From: Glomus cerebriforme
Taxonomy: Eukaryota; Glomeromycota; Glomeromycetes; Glomerales; Glomeraceae
Length of the DNA: 11,737 nt
Reading direction: 5' to 3'
NCBI GenBank assembly: GCA_003550305.1
Contig: QKYT01000570.1
Coordinates: forward strand, 17,933 to 29,669
Position numbers and translations under genes: made by a program. The notes below the pieces were generated by a model. That model did no database searches. It saw only the letters and a program-made list of their open reading frames with translations, and had not been told where the DNA came from. Below, one piece after another: positions 7,831-11,737 of the stretch; position 1 is the first letter of the stretch; every line of letters begins with the position of its first letter.

Positions 7831-8618
7831 AATCGGGCTTGTCGGCCAGGTTCGGGTCATGTTTTAGCCAAAATTAAGTATAATTCCGCAAAAATCGTTT
7901 GATGCATAGTTACAGTGTGACGAAAAAAGTTGCTGTCCGAAACATAAAATTGACTTAAATAAAAAAGGAAAAAAGAAACATTTGATTATAAAATAAATAT
8001 ATATAATATGCATTCATTTGCTTTCTATTTAGCATATTTACAAAAAAAGAGTTATTATTAATTTGTAACTCTTTTAATAATAATTAACAAAATAATTAAA
8101 TAACACCATGTAATCTTAAAAAACATCAAAAAAGAATAAAAAGATATTTGCCATAACAGATTATTACAAATAATATAAAAAAAAATTATTCAAAAATATT
8201 AATATTTAAAAATTATTAGTTGATGAATTTCTGAAAAACGATATATGGATCGACTGTGCGCTAAATTTCTTGATTATTGACAGTCCAAATTAAACCAAAA
8301 TTTTTATAAGTTATAGAATAGATGTTTCTTTATATAAAATATAATATTTAATGCAATTTAAATTACTAGTTGACAAAAATAATTAATATAAATAATAAAT
8401 ATAATAATACTCTACATTGAATTTCTCAATAACAAATGATCCAAATTTTAATGTTATAAATAGATATCTAAAATAATTTAGAGATTTATAAATTAAGTAT
8501 AAATACTTTTAGATTCTTTTAAAAAATATATATATATTATTTTACAAAATGATGGTAATAATATCAAATTTTAAAATTTTAGTATTTAATAAAGTATGTT
8601 ATGAGAGATTTATAAATA
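7831..8618. other. Intergenic stretch with a GC-rich patch and a perfect hairpin
   Basis: At 7831-7860 a GC-rich patch (AATCGGGCTTGTCGGCCAGG, then TTCGGGTC) stands out from the AT background; GGTTCGGGTC (7849-7858) is a partial Pol III box-B match without a convincing box A. At 8045-8075 there is a perfect 10-bp stem AAAAGAGTTA/TAACTCTTTT with an 11-nt AT loop. The rest is nearly pure AT. No gene seen. Confidence 0.5.
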
Positions 8619-8738
8619 AAATTTCAGCCACTTATCAGCATTTTATTACGGCAATTTTTTTCAGTTTTGTAAATTTAGAATCATGGTATAATTTTGATTG
8701 GCTTAGAAACGCCCGTGATACCAACGTGACTGAAATTT
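8619..8738. repeat. 120-bp segment bounded by 13-bp inverted repeats
   Basis: Left end AAATTTCAGCCAC, right end GTGACTGAAATTT, with one mismatch between the arms. The interior has CCAATC on the minus strand and ACGCCCGTGATACC near the right end, and its GC content is higher than the surroundings. No clear target-site duplication is visible. It could be a small MITE or a regulatory palindrome; open frames on both strands (8549-8758 plus, 8635-8862 minus) cross it but show no homology signal. Confidence 0.35.
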
Positions 8739-8749
8739 CATATTTCATG

Positions 8750-8759
8750 ATCACGTGAT
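8750..8759. promoter_or_regulatory. Perfect palindrome ATCACGTGAT (E-box core)
   Basis: A 10-bp perfect palindrome centred on CACGTG, 12 nt beyond the inverted repeat and upstream of the duplicated segment. CACGTG also occurs at 2033 and 6543. bHLH-type factors bind this core in fungi, but no dependent gene is evident. Confidence 0.25.
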
Positions 8760-8785
8760 ACAGATTGCGCAAAGTTAAACTGAAA

Positions 8786-9610
8786 ACAATAATGTATCCT
8801 ATCGTTTCTATTAGCTTTCTGGAGGAGAATTCACTAGACTCTTGCTTTGTACAGTATATCATTTAAAAGATGTTAGTTTTAGTGTTTCTTTGTATTCTTT
8901 AATGCATCCTAATAAATCCCGTAAGTAATCAGATTATTCCTTCCCAACAACGGAGTCATACTTATTTCAAGATCTGTTTCATAAACTAGCATTATTGATG
9001 TAATAGTATTATAGTCTATAGAACGAAAAAATCTAATGCAACCAGACATAGCATTGCATTTTCCAAAGTATAGTATGAATTGTCTTCATAAATCTTAGAA
9101 ATGACAGAATTTTTGTAATCAAAACTTGCATCTTTTGATTGCTAAATTTCCATTCATACTCGTAATCATTACAATACTATTCACCTTATTAATTCGAGAC
9201 GTGCAGCACATTTTTAACCATTTGTTGCAATAAAAAAAAATCAGAATCTGGATGGATTATCAATACCAGAATAGATACAGTATAAGATAATTGACTAATG
9301 GGATTACTTGGATGTCAACAACAGTATATTATAATTTATTGAATTATTTTGAATTTTGAAGTTTAAACGACACTATTCAAAAATTTGATTTGACACATAC
9401 TTTTATCTTTAGTAGTGGTAAAAATATTTATAAAAAACACGACTGGTGGCTTAAACCTTACCTGAGAACGAAACTATTGAAGTACTACTACTATCAATGA
9501 TGGATAAATATTTGAAGGATCATGGTTGTAACAGACCATTATCTACCAAAAAATTTAATATGAATATTAAATAATTTTTCGTGATGGTAACACCTACTGT
9601 ATTTCGGCAA
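8786..9610. repeat. Second segmental duplication, copy 2
   Basis: Partner of 6820-7830. It keeps the anchors listed for copy 1 but lacks the 120-bp MITE. It carries about 100 extra AT-rich nt at roughly 9265-9365. Numerous small indels make it more degraded in coding terms. Confidence 0.75.
9105..9230 (+). pseudogene. Decayed copy of the small secreted-protein gene
   Basis: The frame is open after a TGA at 9102-9104 and ends at TAA 9231-9233. It reads through a hydrophobic stretch KFPFILVIITILFTLLI directly into RDVQHIFNHLLQ. It has no ATG; the position of the copy-1 ATG (AATATGAGA) is TTTGTAATC here. After the stop no continuous frame can be followed because of indels. It matters because it shows that the hydrophobic segment and the DVQHI segment were once in one frame. 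Confidence 0.5.
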
Positions 9611-9720
9611 TTAAATACAATTTTAATGTGATCAATAATTTTATATATTTAAAACCTCGTAATGCTGCTAATTTAGAAATTTAAGAAATTAATAGAAAGT
9701 TCTTTTTGCTTGCTTCTCTG

Positions 9721-9948
9721 TAGGGATTGGAATCGATTCTCGAATCTTTCAAGATTTTTTTTTTTATAGACGGTCAGCCTGATTTCGAATCAGTCTCTAA
9801 TTTTAGTAACAATTATCAGCACTTAAGCGGCATTAAAAACTGCTTTGGAATCAGATCGGTTTATATGTAAAAAATTGTAGAGAATCGATTCTCAAGAATC
9901 GATTCTACTATGTTGTTTCGATTTTTTCGGAATCGATTCCAATCCCTA
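9721..9948. mobile_element. 228-bp hAT-like MITE
   Basis: Perfect terminal inverted repeats TAGGGATTGGAATCGATTC at both ends. It is flanked by an 8-bp near-identical target duplication, CTTCTCTG (9713-9720) and CTTCTCTA (9949-9956). The TAGGG terminus and 8-bp target site are typical of hAT elements. The palindrome GAATCGATTC occurs four times (9730, 9882, 9896, 9930), twice in the TIRs and twice near the right end, as expected for transposase-binding subterminal repeats. No transposase frame. Confidence 0.8.
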
Positions 9949-10440
9949 CTTCTCTAAATCTTATAAAACCAAGGTATTTAATAAAATTTTAGTATTGAAT
10001 TTAAGTCGTGACATTTTAATAATTTCAAAAAAAAAAAAAAATCATTTCTGATCTTGAGATTTAGTCTTCTCTAAACTTTTTTTAAGTATCCTTGTTTTTT
10101 CGATGCAGATAGACACAGGTTCAATTGTTCAAAAGAAAATTCTGACTAGCTTTGTTTTGTTCTTCTTGATTTTCTTCTTTTTGTCATCATCTTGCAGATA
10201 TGAATACGCTGACCGATTTAATAGAATATCCAATCTCTAACATGTTTTTGCTACGACACAAGATTTAGTCTTTAGTTGATAGTTAACTGTTTATAACTTA
10301 TCTACGGTAGAAATGTCAAAAATTGAAAAAATTTATCAATAATATGATGTAGCGTAGTAACCACGAGTTCAAAAAAAATATAATATATATACATAATATA
10401 AAAAAATCTCACTATCAAGAAATTCTAAATTCAAAAAAAA

Positions 10441-10464
10441 TAAATAAATAAATAAATAAATAAA
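10441..10464. repeat. (TAAA)6 microsatellite
   Basis: Six perfect TAAA units about 40 nt downstream of the stop codon of paralogue 2. The matching place after paralogue 1 (about 4928-4953) has TAAAA and AAAG units, so the tract was already present before duplication and has evolved separately. Confidence 0.9.
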
Positions 10465-10505
10465 AAATGTAACATATATATGTGTGATTTTCAACAGAGA
10501 TTAAT

Positions 10506-11657
10506 TTAAACAGGAGGAATAACGCGTATTTTTTGTTTACGAAGAAATATTTGGTGATAATCTTCCCAATCTTTTACAGCAGCTTCTAAATACTGGAGTT
10601 CTTCGTGAGTTACCTGGATCTTCGAATCTAGATTCTCATTAACCTTATTCATTCTTAACTCATAATCTTTCAATTTACCGCGCAGATCTTGCAACCCATC
10701 TGCTATTTCATAAAGATGCTCTAACATAGTTTTTACAGCCTCGATACTCTGATTAGTCACACTCATTTCATTAGTCTGGATAAAAGAAAATAGTAAATCA
10801 ATGAAACTTATATTCTCATTCTCTGATTGAAATTCTATGAGACTTTTCTCGACTTCATTGCGCCAATCTTTAGCATCTATGATGGCTCGCATTGTGTTAT
10901 CGACATTGTCTATAAATCCTCCCAGGGTGATCTCTAAATTCTTTATGCGCTTTTTAAAGAATTCAGAGTCATGCCAAATGAAATTAGAAAATGTCTGGAC
11001 TTTTTCGATCATGGCTTTGACCTCGATATCGAAGGTAAGATGAACCGATTTGCTTTTTACGAACATTTCACGCAAAGAATCCCCTGCTTTGTATAGTAAT
11101 TCGGATAATTTTCTGAGCTTAGTTGCAGCTATTTTTCCAGTTTCTGGATGTGCTTTATTTTTTTCCAGCAAGTTAGCAACTCGGTCACAAAGGGTAACAT
11201 GCTGTGTGATTTCAGCTGGTGCTATTTCCTCAAAAGTAACAACATCGATATAATCAGTATACAAATAAATTAGTCAATTGAGATCGCAAAAAAAAATCAA
11301 TTATTTTTTTCTAACCAGGAATTTCGGTTAAATTTATAATCTTGAACATTGTAGTTGTACTATTAATAAATTGACAAAGTTGGTTTTTGTCAGGTGGGGA
11401 TTCCATAATTGGCTAAATTTATAAATTTATAAATATGTCTGAAAGTTTATAATTTTGGAGAGAAAGCAGAAATATATTCCATTACCTTCCAATTTCTATT
11501 AAATAACATATCAAACTGTTTAAATATATAAGTTAAAATACGATAATAATAAAATAAATAACATTCTACAGAGCGTTTCAGTGAAATTTACCACAACTAA
11601 CGGCATAATAATCAAAATGGTAGCGAAAAATATTCTTTTATATAATCTCAGATTCAT
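10506..11657 (-). CDS. Secreted coiled-coil protein, paralogue 2 (4 exons, 302 aa)
   Basis: Exons, each high to low: 11657-11592, 11515-11486, 11412-11316, 11221-10506. Introns are 76, 73 and 94 nt with the same donors as paralogue 1 (GTAAAT, GTAATG, GTTAGA). The first 22 residues form a signal peptide (RLYKRIFF, then ATILIIMPLVV). Exon 2 gives FDMLFNRNWK. Exon 3 carries the sequon N49-S-T, at the same position as in paralogue 1, and a second, N59-L-T. Cys76 is conserved; Cys45 is extra. The helical region is about two thirds identical to paralogue 1, best in YKAGDSLREMFV, FDIEVKAMIEK and LRGKLKDYELRMNKVNE. A 12-residue hydrophobic insertion (202-213) is unique to this copy. The continuous frame extends to 11264, but it reads through intron 3 and has no ATG there. 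Family not recognised. Confidence 0.85.
10776..10811 (-). other. In-frame 36-nt intron-like insertion in exon 4
   Basis: On the minus strand the segment begins ATAAGT and ends in TTTTCTTTTATCCAG, with TTTACT as a possible branch region. It encodes exactly 12 codons (ISFIDLLFSFIQ) in phase 0 and is absent from paralogue 1. One change, G to A at the first base of a consensus GTAAGT donor, would turn a former intron into coding sequence. Removing it would restore a hydrophilic linker ...SENEN|TNEMS, like paralogue 1 (...SEDDK to KEMS). A 36-nt intron would be at the lower size limit. Confidence 0.45.
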
Positions 11658-11710
11658 ATTTATTCAAGGCAAAGAATTTTTTTGCTAATCATTTTTTTTT
11701 TAAAAAAAAA

Positions 11711-11737
11711 GTTCGATATTTATTAACGAGATTAACT
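11711..11737 (-). promoter_or_regulatory. Conserved upstream block, paralogue 2
   Basis: Identical over 27 nt to 6365-6391 and in the same order: block, homopolymer tract, gene start. It is 54 nt upstream of the ATG. It reaches the window edge, so the conserved element may be longer. Confidence 0.55.

Larger units (their letters stand above)
10255..11737. repeat. Segmental duplication, copy 2 (gene plus flanks)
   Basis: Partner of 4715-6391. Collinear through the 3' flank (ACAAGATTTAGT, ACGGTAGAAAT, GCGTAGTAAC), the whole gene and the 27-nt upstream block, where the window ends. The offset between copies is about 5.35-5.55 kb. Homology may continue past the window. Confidence 0.8.

Noticed and set aside
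10776..10807. Canonical 32-nt GT-AG intron (GTTTCA...CCAG) in paralogue 2 exon 4
   Set aside because: It would shift the reading frame into stops and is too short; the 36-nt ATAAGT version is the only frame-preserving option.
10837..11253. Two plus-strand open frames of 67-68 codons opposite paralogue 2
   Set aside because: They are antisense shadows of the strongly supported minus-strand exon 4 and are not kept in paralogue 1.
11222..11264. Apparent N-terminal extension of the paralogue 2 frame up to 11264
   Set aside because: The first codon is TTG, not ATG, and the stretch contains the branch-like TACTGAT of intron 3. The matching paralogue 1 sequence has an in-frame stop. It is intron read-through.
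1..11737. CRISPR arrays, bacterial operons, replication origins or antiviral islands
   Set aside because: The sequence is intron-bearing eukaryotic DNA, and no regularly spaced repeat-spacer structure or compact gene cluster is present.

Overview
The window is very A+T-rich (about three quarters by eye), full of A/T homopolymers, and carries short GT-AG introns, so it is eukaryotic nuclear DNA. Base composition, intron style (donors GTAAAT, GTAATG, GTTAGA; branch-like TACTGAT and CTGAC), small transposon remnants and duplicated genes for secreted proteins fit an arbuscular mycorrhizal fungus of the Rhizophagus type. That assignment is an inference from style, not from a marker gene.

The best supported content is a pair of paralogous minus-strand genes, 4975-6247 and 10506-11657. 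An unspliced reading shows only the long last exon. Comparing the copies adds three upstream exons at matching places: a signal-peptide exon, a 30-nt micro-exon, and a roughly 100-nt linker exon with an N-glycosylation sequon at residue 49 in both proteins. The products are about 300 aa (300 and 302), predicted to enter the secretory pathway, and mostly helical/coiled-coil. I do not recognise the family. The duplicated block runs from about 4715 to 6391 and from about 10255 to the window edge. It includes an identical 27-nt block upstream of both genes.

Between them lies a second, more decayed duplicated segment (about 6820-7830 and 8786-9610). It once encoded a small secreted protein. Copy 1 now has the signal peptide and the downstream frame out of register, leaving a 35-aa secreted-type peptide. 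Copy 2 keeps the joined frame but has lost its start. Copy 1 also holds a 120-bp pogo/Tc1-like MITE at a TA, and copy 2 supplies the empty site. A 228-bp hAT-like MITE lies at 9721-9948.

The first 4.7 kb is mostly gene-poor: a tandem AT repeat, two copies of a duplicated flank beside a tRNA-like remnant that resembles initiator tRNA-Met, and three weak minus-strand coding candidates. The most unusual item is a 36-nt in-frame insertion in the second gene (10776-10811). It looks like a former intron whose GTAAGT donor became ATAAGT, so that it is now read as 12 hydrophobic residues inside a coiled-coil.
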